Source of the DNA: Nocardioides aquaticus
GTDB lineage: Bacteria > Actinomycetota > Actinomycetes > Propionibacteriales > Nocardioidaceae
Assembly (NCBI RefSeq): GCF_018459925.1
Contig: NZ_CP075371.1
Location: 496,001 to 560,000 of the forward strand
Length of the DNA: 64,000 nucleotides
Reading direction: 5' to 3'
Made by a program: the position numbers and the translations under genes. Shown piece by piece: positions 24,025-32,273 of the stretch (the first letter of the stretch is position 1; each line of letters begins with the position of its first letter). The notes beneath the pieces are model-generated. The model saw only the letters and a list, made by a program, of their open reading frames with translations, ran no database searches and was not told the DNA's origin.

Positions 24025-24624
24025 TCAGCAGCACAGATGGGCGCGCAGGCCGCGCATCGCCTCGTCGACGAGGCCGGCCAGGGAGCGGGAGGGGTCGCGC
24101 ATCCAGGCGTCGTAGGCCGCCAGCGCCAGCGCCAGGGAGACGTGGCCGACGGTGGTGGGCAGCAGGTCGGTGGGGGCGCAGCCCAGCCGGTCGGCGACGT
24201 GCTCGGCGATCACGGCGCGCCACTCGGCGTAGCGCAGCGCGGAGTGGGCCTGGAGCTCCGGCGTGCCGAGGATCAGCTCCATCCGCTCGCGGTGGCCGGG
24301 GCGGGCGTCGCCGGGGAACTCGTTGAAGCGCACCACGCCGCGGTGCACCGCCTCCCACAAGGGGAGGCCGGCCGGGGTGGCGTCGAGGATCCGGCGGAAG
24401 TCGTCGAGGGTGCGGTCGAACTGCCCCCACGGGATGTCGTTCTTGGAGCGGTAGTAGCGGAACAGGGTCCGCCGCCCGACGCCGACCGCCGCGGCGATGT
24501 CGTCCAGCGTGGTGCCGGCGAAGCCCCGCTCGGCGAACAGGCCGAAGGCGGCCTGCTCGATCGCAGCGTGGCTGGTGGCTCCCGGGCGCCCGGCCGCCCG
24601 CGGGCGCGCCGGCGTGGTCGTCAT
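24025..24624 (-). CDS. mftR: Mycofactocin system TetR regulator MftR
   Basis: The 199-residue TetR protein has the HTH TTLDDIAAAVGVGRRTLFRY followed by YRSKNDIPWGQFDRTLDDFR, a hallmark of MftR. MftR proteins repress mycofactocin biosynthesis and respond to acyl-CoA in mycobacteria. The C-terminus ends in LRAHLCC. The gene is divergent from mftA with 132 bases between starts. That gap holds the dyad GTGACG-N7-CGTCAC. Downstream of its 3' end lie the two long inverted repeats. Confidence 0.9.
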   Translation of the reverse strand: MTTTPARPRAAGRPGATSHAAIEQAAFGLFAERGFAGTTLDDIAAAVGVGRRTLFRYYRSKNDIPWGQFDRTLDDFRRILDATPAGLPLWEAVHRGVVRFNEFPGDARPGHRERMELILGTPELQAHSALRYAEWRAVIAEHVADRLGCAPTDLLPTTVGHVSLALALAAYDAWMRDPSRSLAGLVDEAMRGLRAHLCC

Positions 24625-24714
24625 GGCTCGGACCCTAGCCCGCCCCCGGCGGGACCGCGGCCGGCGGCGACCCGTCCGTTCGGAGGGGTCGTTGTGGCCA
24701 CCGGTGCCAATAGC

Positions 24715-24733
24715 GTGACGCAGACCACGTCAC
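24715..24733. promoter_or_regulatory. Dyad in mftR-mftA intergenic region
   Basis: GTGACG-N7-CGTCAC, 24 bases upstream of the mftA start. The position fits an MftR operator, but I have no independent evidence that MftR recognises this sequence. Confidence 0.5.
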
Positions 24734-24756
24734 ACCCCGCCACGAGAGGAGTCGCG

Positions 24757-24858
24757 ATGAACCCCGAGCACGCCCAGACCAGCCAGACCGACGAGGAGAT
24801 GACCGCCGAGACGCTGGTCGAGGAGGTCTCCATCGACGGCATGTGCGGCGTCTACTGA
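24757..24858 (+). CDS. mftA: Mycofactocin precursor peptide MftA
   Basis: A 33-residue peptide from ATG 24757, preceded by GAGAGGAG at a good distance. The C-terminus is IDGMCGVY, the conserved MftA core. Its last Val-Tyr pair is the substrate: the radical SAM enzyme MftC oxidatively decarboxylates Tyr and crosslinks it to Val, and MftE releases the product. The acidic leader (ETLVEEVS) is the part recognised by MftB. The TGA stop overlaps the mftB ATG by one base (TGATG). Confidence 0.95.
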   Translation: MNPEHAQTSQTDEEMTAETLVEEVSIDGMCGVY

Positions 24859-25130
24859 TGCTCGACGAGCCCTGGACCCTGTCACCGTCGGTGGCGCTGC
24901 GCCCCGAGCCCTTCGGTGCGCTGGCCTACCACTTCGGCAACCGGAAGCTGAGCTTCCTCAAGCGGCCCGAGCTGGTGGCAGTGGTCCGGGGACTCGGTGA
25001 CGCGCCCGACGTCCGGTCGGCCCTGGTCGCCGCCGGCGTCCCCGACGCCCAGCACGACGCCTACGCGGCCGCCCTCGAGGGCCTGGCCGCCACCGACATG
25101 ATCCGCCCCCGCACGGAGGTGCCCGCATGA
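24858..25130 (+). CDS. mftB: Mycofactocin peptide chaperone MftB
   Basis: A 90-residue RRE (PqqD-like) protein from ATG 24858. WTLSPSVALRPEPFGALAYHF and LSFLKRPELVAVV are the MftB signature. It binds the MftA leader and presents the C-terminal Val-Tyr to MftC. Its stop overlaps the mftC ATG (ATGA), indicating translational coupling in the order A-B-C. Confidence 0.93.
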   Translation: MLDEPWTLSPSVALRPEPFGALAYHFGNRKLSFLKRPELVAVVRGLGDAPDVRSALVAAGVPDAQHDAYAAALEGLAATDMIRPRTEVPA

Positions 25131-26467
25131 CCCTGGCTCCCGAACGCCCCCTCACCGTGACGCCCGCGCGTCCGGAGCGCCCGGTCGGCGGTGCGCTGGT
25201 CGACCAGTTCGAGCTCGGCCTCGACGCCCCGATCTGCCTGACGTGGGAGCTCACCTACGCCTGCAACCTCGAGTGCGCGCACTGCCTGTCCTCCAGCGGT
25301 CGCCGCGACCCCGACGAGCTGACGACCGAGCAGTGCGAGGCCGTCATCGACGAGCTGCAGCGGATGCAGGTCTTCTACGTCAACATCGGCGGCGGCGAGC
25401 CCACGATCCGCCCCGACTTCTGGCACCTCCTCGAGTACGCCGTGGCGCACGACGTGGGCGTGAAGTTCTCCACCAACGGCGTGCGGATCACCCCCGAGCG
25501 GGCGCGCTTCCTGGCCTCGACCGACTACGTCGACGTGCAGATCTCCCTCGACGGGGCGACGGCCGAGGTCAACGACTACGTGCGCGGCCCCGGGTCGTAC
25601 GACACCGCGATCACCGCACTGCAGAACCTCCAGGACGCCGGGTTCGTCGACGCCAAGATCTCGGTCGTCTGCACCCGCGAGAACATCGGCCAGCTCGACG
25701 AGTTCAAGGCGCTGGCCGACTCGTTCGGGGCCACGCTGCGGCTGACCCGGATGCGTCCCTCGGGCCGCGGCGCGGACGTGTGGGACGAGCTGCACCCCCT
25801 GCCCCACCAGCAGCGGGAGCTCTACGACTGGCTCGTCGCCAACGGCGAGAACGTGCTGACCGGCGACTCGTTCTTCCACCTCGCAGCCTTCGGCGAGCCG
25901 CTGCCCGGTCTCAACCTGTGCGGCGCCGGCCGCGTGGTCTGCCTGATCGACCCGGTCGGCGACGTCTACGCCTGCCCGTTCGCGATCCACGACCAGTTCC
26001 ACGCCGGCAACCTGCTGCGCGACGGCGGGTTCGACAACGTCTGGAAGACCTCACCGCTGTTCACCGAGCTCCGCTCCCCGCAGACCGGTGGCGCGTGCAC
26101 GAAGTGCTCGCACTTCGACGCCTGTCGCGGGGGCTGCATGGCGGCGAAGTTCTTCACCGGCCTCCCGCTCGACGGACCCGACCCCGAGTGCGTCAAGGGG
26201 TACGGCGAGACCGCGCTGGCCGGCGAGCGGACCATCCCGGCGCAGAGCCAGGACCACTCCAAGTCCAACCCGACCCGCAACCAGCCGGTGATGCTGCAGC
26301 TGCTCACCCGTCGGCCCGACGGGTCCTCGGACGGCTCGGGCGTCCCGGTCTCGGCGTGCGCCGAGAGCCCGCTGGCCGGGTTCAGCCCGACCGACCCGAC
26401 GGGCGACCCGCTGGCCGCCGCGAGCCCGTCCGGGGGCTGCGGCTGCAGCGCCGGAGGGGCGCACTGA
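25127..26467 (+). CDS. mftC: Mycofactocin radical SAM maturase MftC
   Basis: A 446-residue radical SAM enzyme from ATG 25127. The AdoMet cluster motif is CNLECAHC (CxxxCxxC, about residue 44). It is followed by GGGEPTIRPDFW and a C-terminal SPASM domain with CxxCxxFDACRGGC-type cysteines near residues 320-340. It decarboxylates the MftA Tyr and forms the Val-Tyr carbon-carbon bond. The protein carries a tail of about 60 residues after the SPASM domain, rich in Ser/Pro and ending in SGGCGCSAGGAH. Overlaps with mftB and mftD show one operon. Confidence 0.95.
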   Translation: MTLAPERPLTVTPARPERPVGGALVDQFELGLDAPICLTWELTYACNLECAHCLSSSGRRDPDELTTEQCEAVIDELQRMQVFYVNIGGGEPTIRPDFWHLLEYAVAHDVGVKFSTNGVRITPERARFLASTDYVDVQISLDGATAEVNDYVRGPGSYDTAITALQNLQDAGFVDAKISVVCTRENIGQLDEFKALADSFGATLRLTRMRPSGRGADVWDELHPLPHQQRELYDWLVANGENVLTGDSFFHLAAFGEPLPGLNLCGAGRVVCLIDPVGDVYACPFAIHDQFHAGNLLRDGGFDNVWKTSPLFTELRSPQTGGACTKCSHFDACRGGCMAAKFFTGLPLDGPDPECVKGYGETALAGERTIPAQSQDHSKSNPTRNQPVMLQLLTRRPDGSSDGSGVPVSACAESPLAGFSPTDPTGDPLAAASPSGGCGCSAGGAH

Positions 26468-27735
26468 TGGAGACCTCGAAGAGCGCGCGGATGGCCACCA
26501 TCCGCAAGAACCTCGAGAACCCGTGGAAGCAGAACCCGTGGTTCGAGTCCGTCGCGGTCGCGCAGCAGCGGGCCCGCAAGCGGCTGCCCGGCCCGGTGTA
26601 CGGCGCCCTGGTCGCCGGCTCCGAGCGGGGCCAGACCATCGACGACAACCAGCGGGCGTTCACCGAGATCCAGTTCGCCCCGCACGTCGCCGGCCACCAG
26701 GCCGAGCGGTCGATGGCCACGACCCTGATGGGCCAGGAGATCTCCCTGCCCGTCGTGATCAGCCCGACCGGGGTGCAGGCGGTCGACCCCGAGGGCGAGG
26801 TCGCGGTGGCCCGTGCGGCGGCATCGCGCGGCACGATCATGGGGTTGTCGAACTTTGCCTCGAAGTCGGTCGAGGAGGTCTGTGCGGTCAACGACAAGAC
26901 CTTCTTCCAGATGTACTGGACCGGCGACCGCGACGTGATGGTCCAGCGGATGCAGCGCGCCGCCGACGCCGGCTCGAAGGGTCTCATCGCGACCCTCGAC
27001 TGGTCGTTCTCGATGGGCCGCGACTGGGGCAGCCCGGAGATCCCGGAGAAGGTCGACCTCCGCACGATGGTGCGGATGGCGCCCCAGGTCGCGACCAAGG
27101 TCGGCTGGTTGTGGCGGTTCGGGAAGACCGGGACCATCCCCGACCTCACCGCGCCCAACCTCGCCGCCCCCGGCGCCGCGAAGGGCCCGACGTTCTTCGG
27201 CGCCTACTACGAGTGGATGACCACCACCCCGCCGACCTGGGAGGACGTCGCCTGGATGTGCGAGCAGTGGACCAGGGTCAGTGGCGGCAAGCCGTTCATG
27301 CTGAAGGGCGTCTGCCGGGTCGACGACGCCAAGCGTGCCGTGGACGCCGGGGTCAGCGCGATCTCGGTCTCCAACCACGGCGGCAACAACCTCGACGGCA
27401 CCCCGGCCACGATCCGCTGCCTCGCGGCGGTGGCCGAAGCCGTGGGCCACGACGTCGAGGTCGTCCTCGACGGCGGGGTACGGCGCGGGTCCGACGTGGT
27501 CAAGGCCGTCGCCCTGGGCGCGCGCGCGGTGATGATCGGGCGGGCGTACCTCTGGGGCCTGGCCGCCAACGGCGAGGACGGGGTCGGCAACGTCCTGGAC
27601 GTGCTCCGCTCCGGCATCGACTCGGCGCTGCTCGGGATGGGCCTGTCGTCGATCGACCAGCTCAGCCCCGACGTGCTCGAGATCCCCGACGGGTTCCACC
27701 GCGCGCTCGGCGTCCCGGCGCAGCACCGGCACTGA
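26467..27735 (+). CDS. mftD: Pre-mycofactocin synthase MftD
   Basis: A 422-residue FMN-dependent alpha-hydroxy-acid-dehydrogenase-fold protein from ATG 26467, sharing one base with the mftC stop. Features are ISPTGVQAVDPEGE, SNHGGNNLDGTP (the usual active-site His-Gly-Gly region), VVLDGGVRRGSDVVKA and GARAVMIGRAYLWG for the flavin phosphate. MftD oxidatively deaminates the AHDP intermediate to the redox-active alpha-keto lactam premycofactocin. It is followed after 20 bases by mftE. Confidence 0.94.
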   Translation: METSKSARMATIRKNLENPWKQNPWFESVAVAQQRARKRLPGPVYGALVAGSERGQTIDDNQRAFTEIQFAPHVAGHQAERSMATTLMGQEISLPVVISPTGVQAVDPEGEVAVARAAASRGTIMGLSNFASKSVEEVCAVNDKTFFQMYWTGDRDVMVQRMQRAADAGSKGLIATLDWSFSMGRDWGSPEIPEKVDLRTMVRMAPQVATKVGWLWRFGKTGTIPDLTAPNLAAPGAAKGPTFFGAYYEWMTTTPPTWEDVAWMCEQWTRVSGGKPFMLKGVCRVDDAKRAVDAGVSAISVSNHGGNNLDGTPATIRCLAAVAEAVGHDVEVVLDGGVRRGSDVVKAVALGARAVMIGRAYLWGLAANGEDGVGNVLDVLRSGIDSALLGMGLSSIDQLSPDVLEIPDGFHRALGVPAQHRH

Positions 27736-27755
27736 GCCGGGTGGAAGGCGGCCGG

Positions 27756-28448
27756 GTGCGGACGGCGCAGGCGACGTCGGCCGAGGTGGTCAGCGCGGGC
27801 GTGGTGCTCGTGCCGGTCGGCTCGACCGAGCAGCACGGACCGCACCTCCCGCTGGGCACCGACACCCTGGTGGCGACGGCGGTCGCCGACGCGCTCGCAG
27901 CACGGCTCGGCCCGGACGTCCCCGGCGGTGCCTGGGTGGCGCCGCCGGTGGCGTACGGCTCCAGCGGCGAGCACCAGTCCTTCCCCGGCACCGTCTCGAT
28001 CGGGACCGAGGCGCTGCGGGTGGTGCTGGTCGAGCTGGTCCGCTCGGTGCGCACCTGGTGCGACCGGGTGGTGCTGGTCAACGGCCACGGCGGCAACCTG
28101 GAGGCCGTGCGGGGGGCGGTCGAGCAGCTGACGTACGAGGGTCACCGCGTCGACTGGGTCCCGTGCGCGGTCGCCGGCGCCGACGCCCACGCGGGGCGTA
28201 CCGAGACCTCGCTGGTGCTGCACCTGCAGCCCGACGCCGTCCGCACCGCGCTGGCGGAGGCCGGCTGCACCACGCCCGTGCGCGACCTGCTCCCGGCCCT
28301 GCGCGCCGGCGGCGTCGCGGCCGTCTCGGCCAACGGGGTCCTCGGCGACCCGACCGGCGCGAGCGCGGCCGAGGGCGAGAGGCTGCTGGCCGCGATGGTG
28401 GACGGGGCGCTGGCGCGGCTGCGCCCCGACGTCGAGGCGTCCGCGTGA
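27756..28448 (+). CDS. mftE: Mycofactocin peptidase MftE (creatininase family)
   Basis: A 230-residue creatininase-fold metallopeptidase. The start is GTG 27756, 8 bases after GGAAGG; GTG 27741 is possible. VGSTEQHGPHLPLGTDT holds the metal-binding Glu, His and Asp, and NGHGGNLEAV and HAGRTETS complete the site. It cleaves the modified MftA to free the two-residue product AHDP. The stop overlaps the start of the next SDR gene (GTGA). Confidence 0.94.
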   Translation: MRTAQATSAEVVSAGVVLVPVGSTEQHGPHLPLGTDTLVATAVADALAARLGPDVPGGAWVAPPVAYGSSGEHQSFPGTVSIGTEALRVVLVELVRSVRTWCDRVVLVNGHGGNLEAVRGAVEQLTYEGHRVDWVPCAVAGADAHAGRTETSLVLHLQPDAVRTALAEAGCTTPVRDLLPALRAGGVAAVSANGVLGDPTGASAAEGERLLAAMVDGALARLRPDVEASA

Positions 28449-29227
28449 CGCCGGCCCGCGTCGCCCTGGTCACCGGCGCCGCCCGCGGGATCGGCGCGGC
28501 CACCGTCGCCCGGCTCGCCGCCGACGGGTGCGCCGTGCTCGCCCTGGACTCCTGCGCCGGGCCGGGCGCGACGCCGTACGACCTCCCGACCCGAGCGGAC
28601 CTCGAGGCGGTGGCCGCACCGTGGCCCGAGGTGCTCCCCGTGGTCGCCGACGTCCGCGACCGCGCCGCGCTGCGCGACGCGGTGGGGCACGCCGTCGAGC
28701 GGTGGGGACGGCTGGACGTGGCCGTCGCCGCCGCCGCCGTGATGGTCGGGGGGCGCCCGCTCTGGGAGACCGACCCGGCCGAGCTCGACCTGCTCTGGGA
28801 CGTCGACGTCAAGGGCGTCTGGCACACCGCCGCCGCGGCCGTCCCCGCGATGATCGACGGCCCGGACCCGTCCGGGTGCCGGGTCGTGGCCGTCGCGTCG
28901 GCCGCCGGCAGCCACGGGCTCTACCGGCTGGCCGGCTACACCGCGGTCAAGCACGCCGTGGTCGGCCTGGTGAAGGGCCTGGCCGCCGACCTCGTCGGCA
29001 CCGGGGTCACCGCGGTCGCGGTCTCACCCGGCTCGACGCGGACCGCGATGCTCGAGCAGACCGCCGCCATCTACGCCACCACCACCGACGACCTGGTCTC
29101 GCACCAGCTGCTCGGCCGGGTGATCGAGCCCGAGGAGATGGCCGCCACGATCGCCTTCTGCGCGAGCCGGGAGGCCGCGGTCCTGCACGGCTCGGTGGTC
29201 TCCGCCGACGGCGGCTTCGGCGCCTGA
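28445..29227 (+). CDS. Mycofactocin-coupled SDR oxidoreductase
   Basis: A 260-residue SDR from GTG 28445. It has the loop TGAARGIGAAT and YTAVKHA (YxxxK). After beta-2 there is the insertion LDSCAGPGATPYDLPTRADL, diagnostic of the mycofactocin-dependent SDR subfamily, whose bound NAD cannot exchange and is reoxidised by mycofactocin. NNAG is changed to AAAA, also common in this group. It is fused by GTGA to the mft operon and is the likely alcohol-oxidising client here. Substrate unknown. Confidence 0.9.
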   Translation: MTPARVALVTGAARGIGAATVARLAADGCAVLALDSCAGPGATPYDLPTRADLEAVAAPWPEVLPVVADVRDRAALRDAVGHAVERWGRLDVAVAAAAVMVGGRPLWETDPAELDLLWDVDVKGVWHTAAAAVPAMIDGPDPSGCRVVAVASAAGSHGLYRLAGYTAVKHAVVGLVKGLAADLVGTGVTAVAVSPGSTRTAMLEQTAAIYATTTDDLVSHQLLGRVIEPEEMAATIAFCASREAAVLHGSVVSADGGFGA

Positions 29228-29231
29228 CGCG

Positions 29232-29294
29232 CCGTCACCGTCACCTCGACGCGCCGGAAGCGTCATCTGGGCTGTCCGGGAGCGTCATCTCGGC
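29232..29294 (-). repeat. Dispersed 22-bp repeat element, copy C
   Basis: On the minus strand: unit ending CTCCCGGACA, unit ending CTTCCGGCGC, and terminal unit GTCGAGGTGACGG. It lies between convergent genes. The FGGY kinase reads into it and uses a TGA within the repeat as its stop. Confidence 0.86.
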
Positions 29295-30735
29295 GGAGGA
29301 CGGGGGCGAGGGAGGCGCGGAGGTCGGCGTGGGTCTGCCCGATCTCCCCGTACGCCCGGGTCGCCGCCGCGTCCGGCTGCACGGACGGCCCGGGGGCGAC
29401 CATCGCGGCCACCGCCTCGTCGAAGCCGGGGTGGACGCCGGTCCCGACCGCGGCGCAGACCGCGGCCCCGAGCGCGGCCGGCGAACCGTCGTCGACGGCC
29501 ACGCGGACCGGCAGGCCGGTGACGTCGGCGACCACCTGGCGCATCAGCGGCGACCGGGCGCCGCCGCCGGAGAGCAGCACCAGCCGCACGTCCCGGTCGA
29601 GCCCGTCGACCAGCGTCCGGAGGTGGCCCCCGACGGTCAGCGCCAGGCCCTCCAGCACGGCGCGGTAGAGGTGGGCGGCGCCGTGCCGGCCGTCGAACCC
29701 GACGAACGCCCCGCGCCGCCACGGCTCGTGCGCCGGGGCCAGCCAGTCGAGCACGGCCAGCAGCCCGTCCGCGCCGACCGGAACCTCCGCCGCGGCGCGG
29801 TTCAGCACGTCCTCGAGCTCCTCGGGCGCGCCGCCCGGGAGCAGCCCGGGGCCCACCAGGTCGCGCAGCCAGGACACCGTCCACATCCCGCGCCGCACGC
29901 CGCCGCCCTCCAGCAGGTACCGGCCCGGGACGCTGGCCAGGTTCGTCCAGGCGCCGGCGGCCTCCTCCTCACCGGGTCTCAGCGGGGCGTCGCCGAGCAG
30001 CATCGGGGCGACGTAGGTGCCCAGCGAGACCAGGGCCTGGTCGGGCCCGGCCAACCCGCAGCCGAGCGCCTCGACGGCCTTGTCGTTCGCGGTCGCGACC
30101 ACCGGCAGGCCCGCCGGCAGGCCGGTGGCGTGGGCGGCGACCTCGGTCACCGCACCGAGCACCGCCCCCGGGAGGACGAGGTCGACCAGCTGGTCGCGGC
30201 GCAGGCCCGACGCCGCCACCACCGCGTCGTCGGTCGACCAGTCCCAGCGCTCCAGGTCCAGCGGCCACAGCACCGGGTAGGCGGCCGGCGAGTCCGCCGC
30301 CCGGCCGGTCAGCCACCGGGTGAGGTGACCCGACGAGGCGGTCACCACCGCGGTGTCGGCGGGTGCCGCGGCGGGGTCGTGGGGGCGGGAGGCCCGCTCG
30401 TCCATCCAGCTGATCACCGGGGCCGCGAGGGTGCCGTCGGCGCGGAGCAGGGCACGGGTTGACCGGATCCCGCAGAGCCCGAGCCCGACGAGGTCGCCGG
30501 TCGACCCGCCCGCCGCCGAGAGCGCGGCCACCGCGTCGCGGCAGGCGGCGGCGAGGGCGTCGACCAGGTCGTCGTCGGGGTGCTCCACCACGCCGGGTCG
30601 CGGGGTCAGCGCCGCGCGCAGCGGCCGTCGTCCGCTCGCCACGACCCGACCGTCGGCGGTGTGGACGGCGACCTTCGCGCTCTGGGAGCCGAGGTCGACA
30701 CCGACCAGGAGCGGGCCGGCAGGCGACCGGGTCAC
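29263..30735 (-). CDS. FGGY-family carbohydrate kinase
   Basis: A 490-residue kinase of the xylulokinase/glycerol kinase family from GTG 30735, with the N-terminal VGVDLGSQSAKVAV, the ISWMDERAS active-site segment, and the FGGY signature LLSGGGARSPLMRQVVAD. It phosphorylates a sugar or polyol with ATP. The last eight residues (DDAPGQPR) are encoded by the dispersed repeat. GTGA overlap with the FAD oxidase upstream, and an SDR before that, suggest a three-step pathway for an unknown polyol. Sugar specificity cannot be read from the sequence. Confidence 0.87.
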   Translation of the reverse strand: MTRSPAGPLLVGVDLGSQSAKVAVHTADGRVVASGRRPLRAALTPRPGVVEHPDDDLVDALAAACRDAVAALSAAGGSTGDLVGLGLCGIRSTRALLRADGTLAAPVISWMDERASRPHDPAAAPADTAVVTASSGHLTRWLTGRAADSPAAYPVLWPLDLERWDWSTDDAVVAASGLRRDQLVDLVLPGAVLGAVTEVAAHATGLPAGLPVVATANDKAVEALGCGLAGPDQALVSLGTYVAPMLLGDAPLRPGEEEAAGAWTNLASVPGRYLLEGGGVRRGMWTVSWLRDLVGPGLLPGGAPEELEDVLNRAAAEVPVGADGLLAVLDWLAPAHEPWRRGAFVGFDGRHGAAHLYRAVLEGLALTVGGHLRTLVDGLDRDVRLVLLSGGGARSPLMRQVVADVTGLPVRVAVDDGSPAALGAAVCAAVGTGVHPGFDEAVAAMVAPGPSVQPDAAATRAYGEIGQTHADLRASLAPVLRRDDAPGQPR

Positions 30736-32210
30736 GTCAGCGGGTAGATCGTGCCGGGGTTCATCACCCCGTGCGGGTCGAAGGCCTCCTTGAGCCCCGT
30801 CAGCAGCCGCCACGACGAGCCGTGCTCGGCCTCGACCCACGGCGTGCGGTACTTGCCGACGCCGTGGTGGTGGACCATCGAGCCGCCCACGCGCAGCGCC
30901 TCCTCGACCACGATCGCGTTGAGCGGGCGGTGGTAGAGCTCGATCTCCTCCCGCGGGTCGCAGGTGATGTCGTAGTCGTAGACGAAGTACAGGTTGGTGC
31001 CGGTCTGGTAGCTGTGCGAGGAGTGCGCGCCGAGCATGGTCAGGTCCGCGGCGCGGGGGAACTCCTCGCGCACCCGGCGCAGCACGGCGGCGTGCAGGTC
31101 GGCCACCTGCGACCAGGCCGCCGAGACCTCGGTGGTGTACCCGAGGTGCCGGTCGGTGAGCATCGCCTGCTTCTCGGCCTCGATCTTCTCCGGGCCCCAG
31201 TTCAGGTGCGCGAACCAGTCCTCCACCAGGGCGGGGTCCACCGGCCGCGCACCGACGGCCTCGGCGGCCGCGACCACGGCCGCGGCGGTGGCCTCGGCGA
31301 TGCCCCGCGGGCCCTCGGACACGGCCACGAGCACCGCCGACCCCGGCCCGCCGGCCCCGTCGCCCGGGCCGTCGGCCCAGCCGGGCAGGTGGGAGAAGTG
31401 CTGCTGCGCGTCACCGGCGTCGTAGACCCGGGCGACCGAGGGCCGGAACCCCGCGGTGACCACCTCGCGGAGCACCTCCACGCCGCCGGGCAGGTCGTCG
31501 AGCAGGTAGCCGGTGAAGACCCGGTGCTCGGGCAGCCGGTAGACCTGCACGGTGACCTCGGTGACGTAGGCGAGCGCGCCCTCGTTGCCGAGCACGACGT
31601 GGCGCACGTCCGGGCCGGCGGCCCGGCGCGGGACCGGGCGGACCCGGACCACCTCGCCGCCGGGCAGCACCGCCTCGAGCCCGAGCAGCATGTCCTCGAT
31701 GCCGCCGTAGAGCGTGGACAGCTGGCCGATCGACCGGGTCGCGACCAGACCGCCCATCTGGGCCAGCGGCTGTGACTGCGGCGAGTGGCCGGTGGTCAGG
31801 CCCTCCGCGCGCAGGGCGTCCTCCAGCACCGCCAGGCGCACGCCGCACTGCGCGGTGGCGGTCATGTCGACCGGGTCGATGTCGAGGATCTGGTCGAGGT
31901 CCGAGCCGTCCAGCACGATCGTGCCGTCCACGACGACCTCGAGGCCGCCCTCGGTGCCGGTGCCGCCGGTGCGCGGGACGACCGGCACCCGCTCGTCGTG
32001 GGCCAGGGCGAGCACGGCGGCGACGTCGTCGGTCGAGCGCGCCCGCACCAGCGCGACCGGCTGCGGGCCGTCGAAGATGCCGTGCACCGACTGGTACTTC
32101 TTCCAGCGGTCCTGGCTGACCTCGCGCAACCGGTCCGGGTCGACCACGACCCGGTCGGCGCCGACCAGGTCGACGAGGCGGGCGACGAGCGCGTCGGTGG
32201 AGAGGGTCAC
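30732..32210 (-). CDS. FAD-binding oxidoreductase, alkyl-DHAP synthase-like
   Basis: A 492-residue VAO/PCMH-type flavoprotein from GTG 32210 (AGGAG upstream). The FAD-binding core has VVPRTGGTGTEGG and TAQCGVRLAVLED. The C-terminal VHHHGVGKYR is the His-rich active-site loop of alkyldihydroxyacetonephosphate synthases and relatives. PCMH flavoenzymes oxidise hydroxy acids or polyols, or exchange acyl for alkyl. The neighbouring FGGY kinase and SDR argue for oxidation of a polyol-derived substrate. Confidence 0.85.
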   Translation of the reverse strand: MTLSTDALVARLVDLVGADRVVVDPDRLREVSQDRWKKYQSVHGIFDGPQPVALVRARSTDDVAAVLALAHDERVPVVPRTGGTGTEGGLEVVVDGTIVLDGSDLDQILDIDPVDMTATAQCGVRLAVLEDALRAEGLTTGHSPQSQPLAQMGGLVATRSIGQLSTLYGGIEDMLLGLEAVLPGGEVVRVRPVPRRAAGPDVRHVVLGNEGALAYVTEVTVQVYRLPEHRVFTGYLLDDLPGGVEVLREVVTAGFRPSVARVYDAGDAQQHFSHLPGWADGPGDGAGGPGSAVLVAVSEGPRGIAEATAAAVVAAAEAVGARPVDPALVEDWFAHLNWGPEKIEAEKQAMLTDRHLGYTTEVSAAWSQVADLHAAVLRRVREEFPRAADLTMLGAHSSHSYQTGTNLYFVYDYDITCDPREEIELYHRPLNAIVVEEALRVGGSMVHHHGVGKYRTPWVEAEHGSSWRLLTGLKEAFDPHGVMNPGTIYPLT

Positions 32211-32273
32211 GGTGGCTCCTGCGGGTGGGTGCGGGGGTGCGGGGCGGGGAGTCGTACGGGCGCGGCGTCGCCG

